Shown here in pieces: positions 15,219 to 23,503 of a DNA stretch of 64,000 nucleotides (positions are counted from its first letter, which is position 1; the number at the start of each line of letters is the position of its first letter). A program made the position numbers and the translations under genes. Origin of the DNA: Bradyrhizobium campsiandrae (GTDB lineage: Bacteria > Pseudomonadota > Alphaproteobacteria > Rhizobiales > Xanthobacteraceae). Under the pieces are notes generated by a model, which saw only the letters and a program-made list of their open reading frames with translations, was not told the origin of the DNA and searched no databases. The stretch spans positions 62,001 through 126,000 of the forward strand of contig NZ_JAANIH010000009.1 of NCBI RefSeq assembly GCF_014529705.1, read 5' to 3'.

Positions 15219-16745
15219 CTAGCCGCGAACCAGCGAGACCAGCCAGCTTCGGCCGAACAGCACGAGGATCGCGAGCGCGTAGATGATCGTGCCGCCGACG
15301 GCGAGCAGGAGCAGCGTCACCTCATCCCGGAAGTGCATCGCGCCCAGCGCGGAACTGCTGAACCGTGCAATCAGCCAGAACGCGGCGGCGAGGATGATCC
15401 CGGTCAGCAGGAATTTGGCGAGCGACAGCAGCCACGCCCGATCCAGCACCAGAAAGCCGCGCCGCACGGCAAAGAACAGCACGAGCAAGAGATTGGTCCA
15501 GACCCCGACGGCGGTCGCCAGCGCGAGGCCGATTTGTGCCAGCGACCCCATCAAGGCCACCTTCAGCGCGACGTTGACGGCGATCCCGGTCAGCGACGCC
15601 CGGACCGGCGTTGCCGTATCCTTGCGCGCATAAAAGGTCGCGACCGCGCTGCGGATCAGCACGAAGGGGATCAGGCCGATGGCATAGGCCGCGAGCGTGC
15701 CGCCGGCGGCGACCGCATCGGCCTTGGAGAACGCGCCGCGGGCGAACAGCGCGCGCATGATCTCGTCGGGCACGGTGAGGAAGGCCGCGACGAAGGGGAT
15801 CGAGAACAGCAGCGTGAAATCGAAGGCGCGGCGCTGCGCCTTCATGGCGCCGTCGTGGTCATTGGCGGTGATCCGTCTCGACATCTCCGGCAGCAGCACC
15901 GTGCCGATGGCGATGCCGATGACGCCGATCGGCAACTGATTGAGGCGATCGGCGTAGTACAGCGCCGACAAGGCCCCCGCAGGCAGGAATGTCGCGATGA
16001 TGGTGTCGGCGAACAGCGCGACCTGCGTGCCCATCGAGCCGAGCGTCGCCGGACCCAGCGCCTTGAAGAAGCTGCGGACGTCTTCATCGAGCCTGAGCGG
16101 CGCAAAGCGCGGCAGGCCGCCATGGCGGGCGAGATCGCCGGCGAGCAGGACATATTGCATGAAGCCGGAGATCAGCACGCCCCAGGCCGCGGCATGGCCC
16201 GCGGTCGGAAACCAGACGGCAACCGCCAGCGTCATCATCATCGCGACGTTGAGGAAGATCGAGGCGGCCGCAGCGCTGGCAAAACGCTGCATCACGTTCA
16301 GCATGCCGCCATAGAGCGTCACCAGCGTGATCAGCAGCAGATAGGGAAACGTGATCCGGGTCAGTTCGATCGCGAGCTTGCGCTGCTCGGCGTCGTCGGA
16401 AAAGCCGGGCGCAAGTAGGCTCATAGCCTGCGGCATGAACAGCCAGGCGACGATCAGCAGCACAACTTGAGAGGCCAGCAGCAGCGTGAAGATGCGGTCG
16501 GCGAACAAGTGTGCCGCCGCCTCTCCCTTCTCGCCATGGACATGGGCATAGGCCGGCACCCATGCCGCATTGAAGGCGCCTTCGGCAAAGATCGCGCGAA
16601 AATGATTGGGCAGCCGCAGCGCCACGAAAAAGGCGTCGGCCACCGGGCCGGCGCCGAGGATCGCCGCGAGCATGATGTCGCGGGCAAACCCCGTCAGCCG
16701 CGAGAGCAGCGTGTAACCACCAACCGTGAAGATGCGTCCGAGCAT
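15219..16745 (-). CDS. murJ: Lipid II flippase MurJ
   Basis: A 508-residue, 14-helix membrane protein of the MOP superfamily that flips lipid II across the inner membrane for peptidoglycan synthesis. The N-terminus MLGRIFTVGGYTLLSRLTGF followed by ARDIMLAAILGAGPVADAFF and LPNHFRAIFAEGAFNAAWVP is diagnostic. Full family length. It ends 147 bp before the SUKH gene's chosen start and begins 6 bp after the VapC-like gene, so the toxin-antitoxin pair lies directly upstream and may be cotranscribed with this essential gene. Confidence 0.95.
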   Translation of the reverse strand: MLGRIFTVGGYTLLSRLTGFARDIMLAAILGAGPVADAFFVALRLPNHFRAIFAEGAFNAAWVPAYAHVHGEKGEAAAHLFADRIFTLLLASQVVLLIVAWLFMPQAMSLLAPGFSDDAEQRKLAIELTRITFPYLLLITLVTLYGGMLNVMQRFASAAAASIFLNVAMMMTLAVAVWFPTAGHAAAWGVLISGFMQYVLLAGDLARHGGLPRFAPLRLDEDVRSFFKALGPATLGSMGTQVALFADTIIATFLPAGALSALYYADRLNQLPIGVIGIAIGTVLLPEMSRRITANDHDGAMKAQRRAFDFTLLFSIPFVAAFLTVPDEIMRALFARGAFSKADAVAAGGTLAAYAIGLIPFVLIRSAVATFYARKDTATPVRASLTGIAVNVALKVALMGSLAQIGLALATAVGVWTNLLLVLFFAVRRGFLVLDRAWLLSLAKFLLTGIILAAAFWLIARFSSSALGAMHFRDEVTLLLLAVGGTIIYALAILVLFGRSWLVSLVRG

Positions 16746-16751
16746 GGCGGA

Positions 16752-17165
16752 TCAGGCTCGCCGATTGAAGGGATCGAGCACCGCAACGCCCGTGGGTTTG
16801 AAGTCGGACACGTTGCGCGTGACGACGGTGAAGCCATTTTCCAGCGCGGTGGCCGCGATCATGAGATCGGCGCTGTCGTTGCCGAGAACAGCGCTCAGTG
16901 CGCCCCAGCGACGTGCCGCGCGCAGATCGAAGGGTACGATCCGCTCGCCATAGATGTTGACGAGCTGGTCCAGCCAGGCCGCAAGCGCAGCCGCAAAACC
17001 CGGGTCGGACGCGCGCTGCCGGGCGATGCCCCGCTCGATCTCGCCGATGCTGACGACGCTGAGGAAAAGATCGGCGCCGCGCTGGCGCCCGAACCATCTG
17101 ACGAGCCCTGGATCGCGTTCGCGCCGGCGCAACTCCGACAGGATGACGGTGTCGATCAGGAACAT
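16752..17165 (-). CDS. PIN-domain toxin, VapC type
   Basis: A 137-residue PIN-domain ribonuclease. Acidic active-site residues are visible in FLIDTVILSELRR (D5, E11), the central SIGEIERGI (E42), and DSADLMIAATALENG (D97 and D100), followed by the typical VVTRNVSDF strand. VapC toxins cleave RNA, often initiator tRNA. Its ATG overlaps the stop codon of the antitoxin gene (TGATG), so the two are translationally coupled. It is close to FitB-type VapC proteins. Confidence 0.88.
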   Translation of the reverse strand: MFLIDTVILSELRRRERDPGLVRWFGRQRGADLFLSVVSIGEIERGIARQRASDPGFAAALAAWLDQLVNIYGERIVPFDLRAARRWGALSAVLGNDSADLMIAATALENGFTVVTRNVSDFKPTGVAVLDPFNRRA

Positions 17166-17422
17166 CAGATGCCGGGCTCGCGCATCCGGATCTTCGCCCG
17201 CGGAAATTCGCGGTCGTCCTGAGGCATGGCGAGCAGCAATTCGGCAAAGGACGGCGCCTGCGCGCGTTCAAGACGCCGCAGGCGTTCATACTCCGTGATG
17301 TCGACGACCATCACCGCCGGCTTTCCGTGCTTCGTGACGGTCTGCGGCGCGCGCCGCGCTGCCTCGACGACCTCGCTGAATCGATTTTTGGCGTCCTGGA
17401 TGGACCAATCGCGACGGGACAT
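17165..17422 (-). CDS. Phd/YefM-type antitoxin
   Basis: An 85-residue antitoxin. The N-terminal DWSIQDAKNRFSEVVEAA and VTKHGKPAVMVVDITEYERL are the Phd/YefM DNA-binding and dimerisation segment, and the C-terminal PQDDREFPRAKIRMREPG is the flexible toxin-wrapping part. The ATG at 17422 is preferred over an in-frame TTG at 17434. It is the first gene of the toxin-antitoxin unit, with a palindromic operator 17 bp upstream for autoregulation. Confidence 0.88.
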   Translation of the reverse strand: MSRRDWSIQDAKNRFSEVVEAARRAPQTVTKHGKPAVMVVDITEYERLRRLERAQAPSFAELLLAMPQDDREFPRAKIRMREPGI

Positions 17423-17438
17423 GAGCTGGTCCAATCTA

Positions 17439-17453
17439 GCTAGAATTTCTAGC
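17439..17453. promoter_or_regulatory. Operator of the Phd/VapC pair
   Basis: GCTAGAATTTCTAGC is a perfect 7-bp inverted repeat around one base, AT-rich against its surroundings and placed just before the antitoxin start. Phd-family antitoxins repress their own promoter at such sites. Confidence 0.65.
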
Positions 17454-17523
17454 CAGAATACGGCGCGGTCGGGTGAGCGTCAATGCGCAAATTCCGGAGC
17501 TCGTCCGACGCAGAAGCCCGAAA

Positions 17524-18723
17524 TCAGCCCGCCAGCGCGCCCCGCACGGCCGCGATTACCCGCTCCTGATCGGCTTCGGTCAGATAGGCGTGCATCGGCA
17601 GGCTGATGACGTCCTGCGACAGACTTTCGCAAGCCGGCAGCCCGCCTTCGGCGACCGGATACTGCCTGTACGCGGACTGCTGGTGCATCGACTTGCCGTA
17701 ATAGACCGCCGTCGGCACGCCCTGGGCCTTCAGCGCGGCAGCGAAGCCGTCGCGGTCGGTCCCCTCCGGCAGGCGGATCGTGTACTGCGCCCAGACCGAG
17801 GTGTTGCCGGCCGCGAGCCGCGGAATACCGACCACGTTGGACAGGCCGCGCGCGTAGCGCTCGGCGACCTTGTTGCGGGCGGCGATCTCGTCGTCAAAGA
17901 TCTTCAACTTCTCGAGCAGAATCGCAGCCTGCATCGTGTCGAGGCGGCCGGTCAGGCCGAGACGGATATTGTCGTATTTGTCGGCGCCCTGCCCGTGCAC
18001 GCGGATGCTGCGCAGCGTCGCCGCCAGATCGTCGTCATCGGTGAAGATCGCGCCGCCGTCGCCGAAGCAGCCGAGCGGCTTTGCCGGGAAGAAGCTGGTC
18101 GTGGTGGCGAGCCCGAAGGTGCCGAGCTTGCGGCCCTTATAGCTTGCGCCGAAACCTTGCGCGGCGTCGTCGACGATGAACAGGCCTTCGGCCTTGGCGA
18201 TCTCGGCGATGGCATCGTGATCGGCGGGCTGCCCGAACAGATCGACCGGAATGATCGCGACCGGCTTCAAGCCGGCCTTGCGCGCAGTCGCAATGCCGCG
18301 CTTGAGCGACTCCGGGCTCATGTTGAAGGTCGCTTCATCGACATCGACGTAGACGGGCGTCGCGCCCATTCGCGCCGCCGGCGAGGCCGTCGCGATGAAG
18401 GTGAAGGACGGACACAGCACGGCGTCGCCGGGCCCGACATTCTTCGCCATCAGCACCATGAGAAGCGCGTCGGTGCCGCTGGCACAAGCGATCACATGCT
18501 TGGCGCCGCAATAGGCCGCGAGCTGCTTTTCGAGCTCCGTAACCTCAGGACCGTTGACGAACTGGCAATGGTCCATCACGCGCTTGACGGCGGCATCGAG
18601 CGAGGCGCCGAGCCGGAGCCGCTGCGAGGCGACGTCGATGAAGGGAATGGGTTCGGACCGCAGATGCTGGTTCATGATCTCGTTCTTGGCCTGGCTCTTG
18701 ACGCCTTCTTGCGTGATCGACAT
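17524..18723 (-). CDS. DegT/DnrJ/EryC1/StrS sugar aminotransferase
   Basis: Transfers an amino group from glutamate to a keto-sugar nucleotide using PLP. About 399 residues. Family landmarks are IPFIDVASQRLRLG at the N-terminus, ACASGTDALLMVLMAKNVGPGD, IPVDLFGQPAD, the pocket VDDAAQGFGASYKGRKLG and the cofactor lysine in FFPAKPLGCFGDGGA. The ATG at 18723 is used, and a later ATG at 18675 (MNQHLRSEPIPFID) fits the family alignment and has a weak GAG ribosome site. It lies 10 bp after the Gfo/Idh oxidoreductase gene. The pair matches the oxidise-then-aminate steps of WbpB/WbpE-type UDP-3-amino-glucuronate synthesis, so the product is probably an amino sugar for O-antigen. Confidence 0.9.
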   Translation of the reverse strand: MSITQEGVKSQAKNEIMNQHLRSEPIPFIDVASQRLRLGASLDAAVKRVMDHCQFVNGPEVTELEKQLAAYCGAKHVIACASGTDALLMVLMAKNVGPGDAVLCPSFTFIATASPAARMGATPVYVDVDEATFNMSPESLKRGIATARKAGLKPVAIIPVDLFGQPADHDAIAEIAKAEGLFIVDDAAQGFGASYKGRKLGTFGLATTTSFFPAKPLGCFGDGGAIFTDDDDLAATLRSIRVHGQGADKYDNIRLGLTGRLDTMQAAILLEKLKIFDDEIAARNKVAERYARGLSNVVGIPRLAAGNTSVWAQYTIRLPEGTDRDGFAAALKAQGVPTAVYYGKSMHQQSAYRQYPVAEGGLPACESLSQDVISLPMHAYLTEADQERVIAAVRGALAG

Positions 18724-18733
18724 GGACAGGGTT

Positions 18734-19738
18734 TTAGCCGGCGACGCGGCGCGGGCCCTTGCGGGCGGGCGACGTCGCCGCGGGCCGCGACGGCGTCTCC
18801 AGGCACTGCGTTGCGATCTCGAGGCTGGCGACGCCTTCGTCGCCGGTGACCGCCGGAGTCTCGCCGTTGCGCACGGCCTTGAGGAACGCCAGCAGCTCCG
18901 CACGCAGCGGCTCGTCGTGGCCGACAGGCAGATGCCGCATCGAATAGCTGCCGTCGGGCTTGAAGCCGAAACATTCGGTGACCTGGCGCGTCAGCAGATC
19001 GCCCATCACGTATTTGCCGCGGGTCGCGACCGTGACGCTGCGCGCCTTGAACGGCGTCAGCCAGTTGGTGTTGATGTGCGCGAGCACGCCGCTGGCGGTG
19101 CGGAACTGCAGCAGCGCGATGTCCTCGCGCTCGGCGACCGCGCTCGACAGTTGCGGCTGCACCTCGACGATGTCGGATTCTGTGAACCAGCGGATCAGAT
19201 CGATGTCGTGCACGGCAAGGTCGATGACGACGCCGACATTGGACATGCGCGGCGGGAACGGACCGACACGCGTGATCGCGATGGAGAGAATGTCCTCGCC
19301 CGCGATCGCATGCTTGACGGCGGCGACCGCCGGATTGAAGCGCTCGACATGGCCGATCATCAGCGTCACGCCGGCCCTTTGCGCGGCGGCGACGATCTCG
19401 CGGCCCTCTTCCACCGTGGAGGCGATCGGCTTCTCGACCAGGAGATGGATGTTTTTCGCAATGCAGGCGAGCGCGACCTCGTGATGCAGATGGGTCGGCG
19501 CCGCGATGGTGACGGCATCGACGCCCTCCGCCACGAGTTGGTCGAGCGTCTCGAAGCTGTTGCAATTGGCAAGTTCGGTCGCCCGCGCGCGATGTGCCGG
19601 CGACGGATCGACCACGCCGACGAGGGTGACGCCGGGCAGACCGGCGAGCACGCGCGCATGGTTGCTGCCCATCACGCCCGCGCCGATGACGCCGACGCGC
19701 AGGCCGGCCTTTGCCGGTTGTGATCCCTTGGAACTCAT
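18734..19738 (-). CDS. Gfo/Idh/MocA-family NAD(P)-dependent oxidoreductase
   Basis: A 334-residue sugar dehydrogenase. The Rossmann fingerprint GVIGAGVMGSNHARVL starts near residue 15, IAAPTHLHHEVALACI precedes the conserved LLVEKPIAST near 95, and the C-terminal domain has DLAVHDIDLIRWF with the catalytic-type histidine. The ATG at 19738 fits the family, and the longer reading to 19816 has no similarity. Directly followed by the DegT aminotransferase, it probably oxidises the 3-hydroxyl of a UDP-amino-sugar acid to the keto form that the aminotransferase uses. Confidence 0.88.
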   Translation of the reverse strand: MSSKGSQPAKAGLRVGVIGAGVMGSNHARVLAGLPGVTLVGVVDPSPAHRARATELANCNSFETLDQLVAEGVDAVTIAAPTHLHHEVALACIAKNIHLLVEKPIASTVEEGREIVAAAQRAGVTLMIGHVERFNPAVAAVKHAIAGEDILSIAITRVGPFPPRMSNVGVVIDLAVHDIDLIRWFTESDIVEVQPQLSSAVAEREDIALLQFRTASGVLAHINTNWLTPFKARSVTVATRGKYVMGDLLTRQVTECFGFKPDGSYSMRHLPVGHDEPLRAELLAFLKAVRNGETPAVTGDEGVASLEIATQCLETPSRPAATSPARKGPRRVAG

Positions 19739-19919
19739 CTGAGCAAACCCCGATTCACCGCAAATCCCCGGGCCGCTTCTAGCACGGGTGCCACAGATGT
19801 GGCGAATGCCGGGCAAACCGCCCGGACACGATTTGATTCAAAAAGTTACACGTTCTCCGGGCCTTAAGCCGCCTAAAGCGGGCTGTTTCGCCCGGATCGC
19901 GCGATTCGGAGCTTGCTGG

Positions 19920-21338
19920 TTACGACCTTTGATAGTCGTCTTCAATCCGGATGATGTCGTCTTCCCCCAGATAGGAACCGGTCTGGACCTCGATCAGTTC
20001 CAGCATGATTTTACCGGGGTTCTCCATCCGGTGCACCGCGCCCATCGGGATGTAGATCGACTCGTTCTCGTGCACCGTCTTCACCGTCTCGTTGACGGTG
20101 ACGCGGGCCGCGCCGCGAACCACGATCCAGTGCTCGGCGCGGTGATGATGCTTCTGCAGCGACAGGCGCCCGCCCGGCTTCACGACGATGCGCTTGACCT
20201 GGTGGCGCTCGCCATTGTCGACCGACTGATAGCTGCCCCAAGGGCGATGCACCTTGAGATGCTCCTCGGTCACCTTCGGCGCGACCGCCTTCAGCTTGGT
20301 GATGAGACGCTTCAGGCCGTTGGCATCCTGCTGGCGCGAGACCAGAACCGCATCCGCGGTCGCGACCACGACGAGATCGTCGACGCCTTCGAGCGCGACC
20401 AGCGCATGATCGGTCGTGACGTTGCAGTTGCGCGTGTCTTCGAACACGGCGGTGCCGTGGGCCGAATTGCCTTGCGCGTCCTTCTCGGACAGCTCCCCCA
20501 CCGCGCGCCAGGAGCCGACGTCGGACCAGCCGCAGGACACCGGCACCACCGCCGCGCGCGAGGTCTTTTCCATCACCGCATAGTCGATCGAGATCGCCTT
20601 GGCGGCGCCGAACGCCTGCGGCTCCAGCGTGACGAAGCCGAGATCGCGGCCGGCATTGGCGACCGCGCTGACCACCGCCTCGACGCTGGCCCCATCCACC
20701 TTGCGATATTCGTCGAGCAGCAGGCTTGCGGGGAACATGAAGTTGCCGCTGTTCCAGAGGTAGCCGGAATTGACGTAATCGGCGGCCTTCGCCGCATCCG
20801 GCTTCTCGACGAAGCGCGCGACCGCGTGCACCTCGCCCGAGATCACCTCGCCCGGGCTGATATAACCGTATTCGGTCGCCGGCCGCTCCGGCTTGACGCC
20901 GAAGGTGACGATGCGCCCCGTGCTCGCGGCAGCGAGGCCCTCGCGGCAGGCGGCGACGAAGGCGGCGTTGTCGCGCACCACGTGGTCGGCGGCGAGCGCG
21001 AGCACGATGGCCTCGCTCGTGCGGTTTTGCGCGAACGCCGCGCCGGCGGCGATGGCCGGGCCGGAGTCGCGCCGCATCGGCTCGAGGATCACGTCGGCCT
21101 CGATGCCGATCTCGGCGAGCTGCTCCAGCACCATGAAGCGATAGACCGCATTGGTGATGACGACAGGACGGTCGAACAGCGCGGCGTCCGAGACGCGCAG
21201 CAGCGTGTCCTGGAAGGTCGAGCGCGCGCCGAACAGCGGCAGGAACTGCTTCGGCCGCACCTCGCGCGAAAGCGGCCACAACCGCGTGCCGGCGCCGCCG
21301 CACATGATCAAGGGGATAATGCGTTTGTCCATCGTCAT
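19920..21338 (-). CDS. manC: Mannose-1-phosphate guanylyltransferase / mannose-6-phosphate isomerase
   Basis: A 472-residue type II bifunctional enzyme making GDP-mannose. The nucleotidyltransferase domain has IMCGGAGTRLWPLSREVRPK at the N-terminus, LALAADHVV, and ARFVEKPD. The C-terminal cupin (QKHHHRAEHWIVVRGAARVT) is the phosphomannose isomerase part with its metal histidines. The ATG at 21338 lies 1 bp after the stop of the UDP-glucuronate epimerase gene, so the two are in one operon. GDP-mannose feeds O-antigen or exopolysaccharide mannose, fucose or rhamnose. Confidence 0.93.
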   Translation of the reverse strand: MTMDKRIIPLIMCGGAGTRLWPLSREVRPKQFLPLFGARSTFQDTLLRVSDAALFDRPVVITNAVYRFMVLEQLAEIGIEADVILEPMRRDSGPAIAAGAAFAQNRTSEAIVLALAADHVVRDNAAFVAACREGLAAASTGRIVTFGVKPERPATEYGYISPGEVISGEVHAVARFVEKPDAAKAADYVNSGYLWNSGNFMFPASLLLDEYRKVDGASVEAVVSAVANAGRDLGFVTLEPQAFGAAKAISIDYAVMEKTSRAAVVPVSCGWSDVGSWRAVGELSEKDAQGNSAHGTAVFEDTRNCNVTTDHALVALEGVDDLVVVATADAVLVSRQQDANGLKRLITKLKAVAPKVTEEHLKVHRPWGSYQSVDNGERHQVKRIVVKPGGRLSLQKHHHRAEHWIVVRGAARVTVNETVKTVHENESIYIPMGAVHRMENPGKIMLELIEVQTGSYLGEDDIIRIEDDYQRS

Positions 21339-21339
21339 T

Positions 21340-22329
21340 TCAAACCCTGTAGTGGTCCCGATACCAGGTGACAAAATTGCGGACTCCCTGCGCGATCGGC
21401 GTTGACGGCGCAAAGCCGGTGTCGCGCATCAAATCCTCGACATCCGCGAACGTTTCCACCACGTCTCCAGGCTGTATCGGCAGCAATTCCTTGACCGCCG
21501 TCCGCCCCAGTTCCCGCTCCAGAAGTTCGACGACATGCATCAACTCTTCGGGGCGGTGATTTCCGACATTGTAGATCCGAGACGGCGCATTTGCGGCAGC
21601 CGGATTGTCCGCAGGCACGAGATCGATCAGCTTGGATACTACACGGGTGACGTCATCAATATAGGTGAAGTCGCGGCGCATTTTGCCATGGTTAAAGAGC
21701 CGGATCGGCCGGCCCGCCATGATGGCGTTTACGAACAGAAACATGGCCATATCAGGCCGGCCCCACGGGCCGTAAATGGTAAAGAAGCGCAGGGCCGTGA
21801 CCGGCAGCCGGTAGAGATGGCTGTAGGACTGCGCCATCACCTCGTTCGCCTTCTTGGTCGCGGCGTAGAAGCTCACCGGATGATCGGTTCGGTCCCGCTC
21901 GGAAAATGGCAGTTTCGTGTTGGCGCCATAAACGGACGATGACGAGGCGTAGACGAGATGACGACAGTCGTTGTTGCGGCAGCCCTCCAGCACGTTGAGG
22001 AAGCCCTGCAGATTTGATTCAGCGTAACTCTGCGGCTGCTCGATCGAATAGCGGACGCCGGCCTGGGCGGCGAGATGGACGACCTGCCGAAAGCGATGCC
22101 GCGAAAACAGCGCCGCCATCGTCTCGTGGTCGGCAAGATCGGCCTGCACGAAGGAAAAGCGGGAGGCGTCGGCGAGCTGCGCCAGGCGCGCCCGTTTCAA
22201 GGCAGGATCGTAATAGCTGTTGAGATTGTCGAGCCCGACCACGGCGCGCCCCTCGGCCAGCAGCTGGCGGGCGACGTGAAAGCCGATGAAACCGGCCGCC
22301 CCCGTGACCAAAACCGTCTGATCCGTCAT
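21340..22329 (-). CDS. UDP-glucuronate 4-epimerase (LpsL/CapI-like SDR)
   Basis: A 329-residue extended SDR. The NAD site TGAAGFIGFHVARQLL, the substrate loop GLDNLNSYYDPALKRARL, ASSSSVYGANTKLPF, the catalytic YAATK and the subfamily signature FTIYGPWGRPDMA all point to UDP-glucuronate 4-epimerase, which makes UDP-galacturonate. Rhizobia use galacturonate widely in LPS core and lipid A. It is the first gene of the operon with manC. The divergent UPF0104 gene begins 214 bp away, so the space between should contain both promoters, though no clear consensus is seen. Confidence 0.9.
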   Translation of the reverse strand: MTDQTVLVTGAAGFIGFHVARQLLAEGRAVVGLDNLNSYYDPALKRARLAQLADASRFSFVQADLADHETMAALFSRHRFRQVVHLAAQAGVRYSIEQPQSYAESNLQGFLNVLEGCRNNDCRHLVYASSSSVYGANTKLPFSERDRTDHPVSFYAATKKANEVMAQSYSHLYRLPVTALRFFTIYGPWGRPDMAMFLFVNAIMAGRPIRLFNHGKMRRDFTYIDDVTRVVSKLIDLVPADNPAAANAPSRIYNVGNHRPEELMHVVELLERELGRTAVKELLPIQPGDVVETFADVEDLMRDTGFAPSTPIAQGVRNFVTWYRDHYRV

Positions 22330-22543
22330 GCTGTTCCCAAGCGATCTCGAAAGGCGGCCCGCGGCGCCTCTTTAGCTGGTCTCGGGGGGCCAGCGATAGC
22401 CCTCAGTGCCTCATATCGGCTTCTCACAACCGCTTCTGACGACCGCTATTGCAAGATCGGCGCCAAGACCATACCAAAGCGGCCGAATTCGGCGCCTCGC
22501 GTCGTCGGATTGCCTCCAATCTTCGCAAAACCCTGCGGACGAG

Positions 22544-23503
22544 ATGCGCCGAATCCTGCTGTCGACGGCCAAAATCCTGATCTCTGCGGCGCTGCTCTAT
22601 CTGGCGCTGCGCAAGGTCGACCTGACCGAGCTGTTGTCGCGCTTCACCGCGACCAGCCTGTTCTGGATCGGCATGGCGATCGCGGCGACGTTCCTGCAGA
22701 TCTTCGTCGGCGTGCTGCGCTGGCGCGAGATCAGCGCCGCGTGCGGTGCGCCGCTCGAGCTCGGCCGCGCCATGCGTTACAACGTGATCGGCTCCTTCTT
22801 CAACCAGACCCTGCCCTCCGCGATCGGTGGCGATGCGGTCCGGCTCTGGCTGGTGGCGCGCGCCGGCGCGGGATGGCGTGCGGCGACCTATTCGATCTTC
22901 GTCGATCGCGCCATCGGCCTCGTCGCGCTCGCTATCCTGATCGTGGCCAGCCTGCCCTGGAGCTACCAGCTCATCACCGATCCGCACGGCCGTTCGGCGC
23001 TGCTGCTGGTCGACTTCGCAGCGCTCGCCGGCGGCATCGGCTTCTTGATCTTCGGCGCGTTGAAATGGTCGTGGCTGAAGACCTGGTGGGCCACCCACCA
23101 TATCCACGCCTGCGCAATGATCGCCAACCGCGTCCTGTTCAGTCCGACGCGTGGACCGGTCATTGCAGTCCTGTCGCTGCTGGTTCACGTGCTGGCCGTC
23201 GTCATCGCCTGGTGCGTGGTGCAGTCGATCGCGGCTCCCGTCAGCTTCGCCCAGGTCTTCCTGCTGGTGCCGCCGGTGATGCTGATCACCCTGATGCCGA
23301 TCTCGATCGCGGGCTGGGGCGTGCGCGAGGCCAGCATGGGGCTCGCCTTCGGCTTTGCCGGGCTCGCGGCCAATGAAGGCGTCAACATCTCGCTGTTGTT
23401 CGGCGCGGTCTCGTTCATCGTCGGCGCCTTCGGCGGCCTGGTCTGGATCCTCAGCGCGGAGAAAGCCGCGCAGGGCTCGGCGCAGCTCGGGGTGCCGGAG
23501 TGA
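22544..23503 (+). CDS. UPF0104 / lysylphosphatidylglycerol synthase transmembrane-family protein
   Basis: A 319-residue polytopic membrane protein with about eight hydrophobic helices and the family motifs GVLRWREIS, NVIGSFFNQTLPSAIGGDAVR and PISIAGWGVREASMG. These proteins resemble the flippase domain of MprF and occur in polysaccharide clusters, where a role in lipid or polyprenyl-linked substrate movement is often proposed but not proven. The ATG at 22544 (MRRILLSTAKILIS) fits the first helix, and a longer start at 22406 does not. It overlaps the next gene by four bases (GTGA), which indicates translational coupling. Confidence 0.87.
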   Translation: MRRILLSTAKILISAALLYLALRKVDLTELLSRFTATSLFWIGMAIAATFLQIFVGVLRWREISAACGAPLELGRAMRYNVIGSFFNQTLPSAIGGDAVRLWLVARAGAGWRAATYSIFVDRAIGLVALAILIVASLPWSYQLITDPHGRSALLLVDFAALAGGIGFLIFGALKWSWLKTWWATHHIHACAMIANRVLFSPTRGPVIAVLSLLVHVLAVVIAWCVVQSIAAPVSFAQVFLLVPPVMLITLMPISIAGWGVREASMGLAFGFAGLAANEGVNISLLFGAVSFIVGAFGGLVWILSAEKAAQGSAQLGVPE

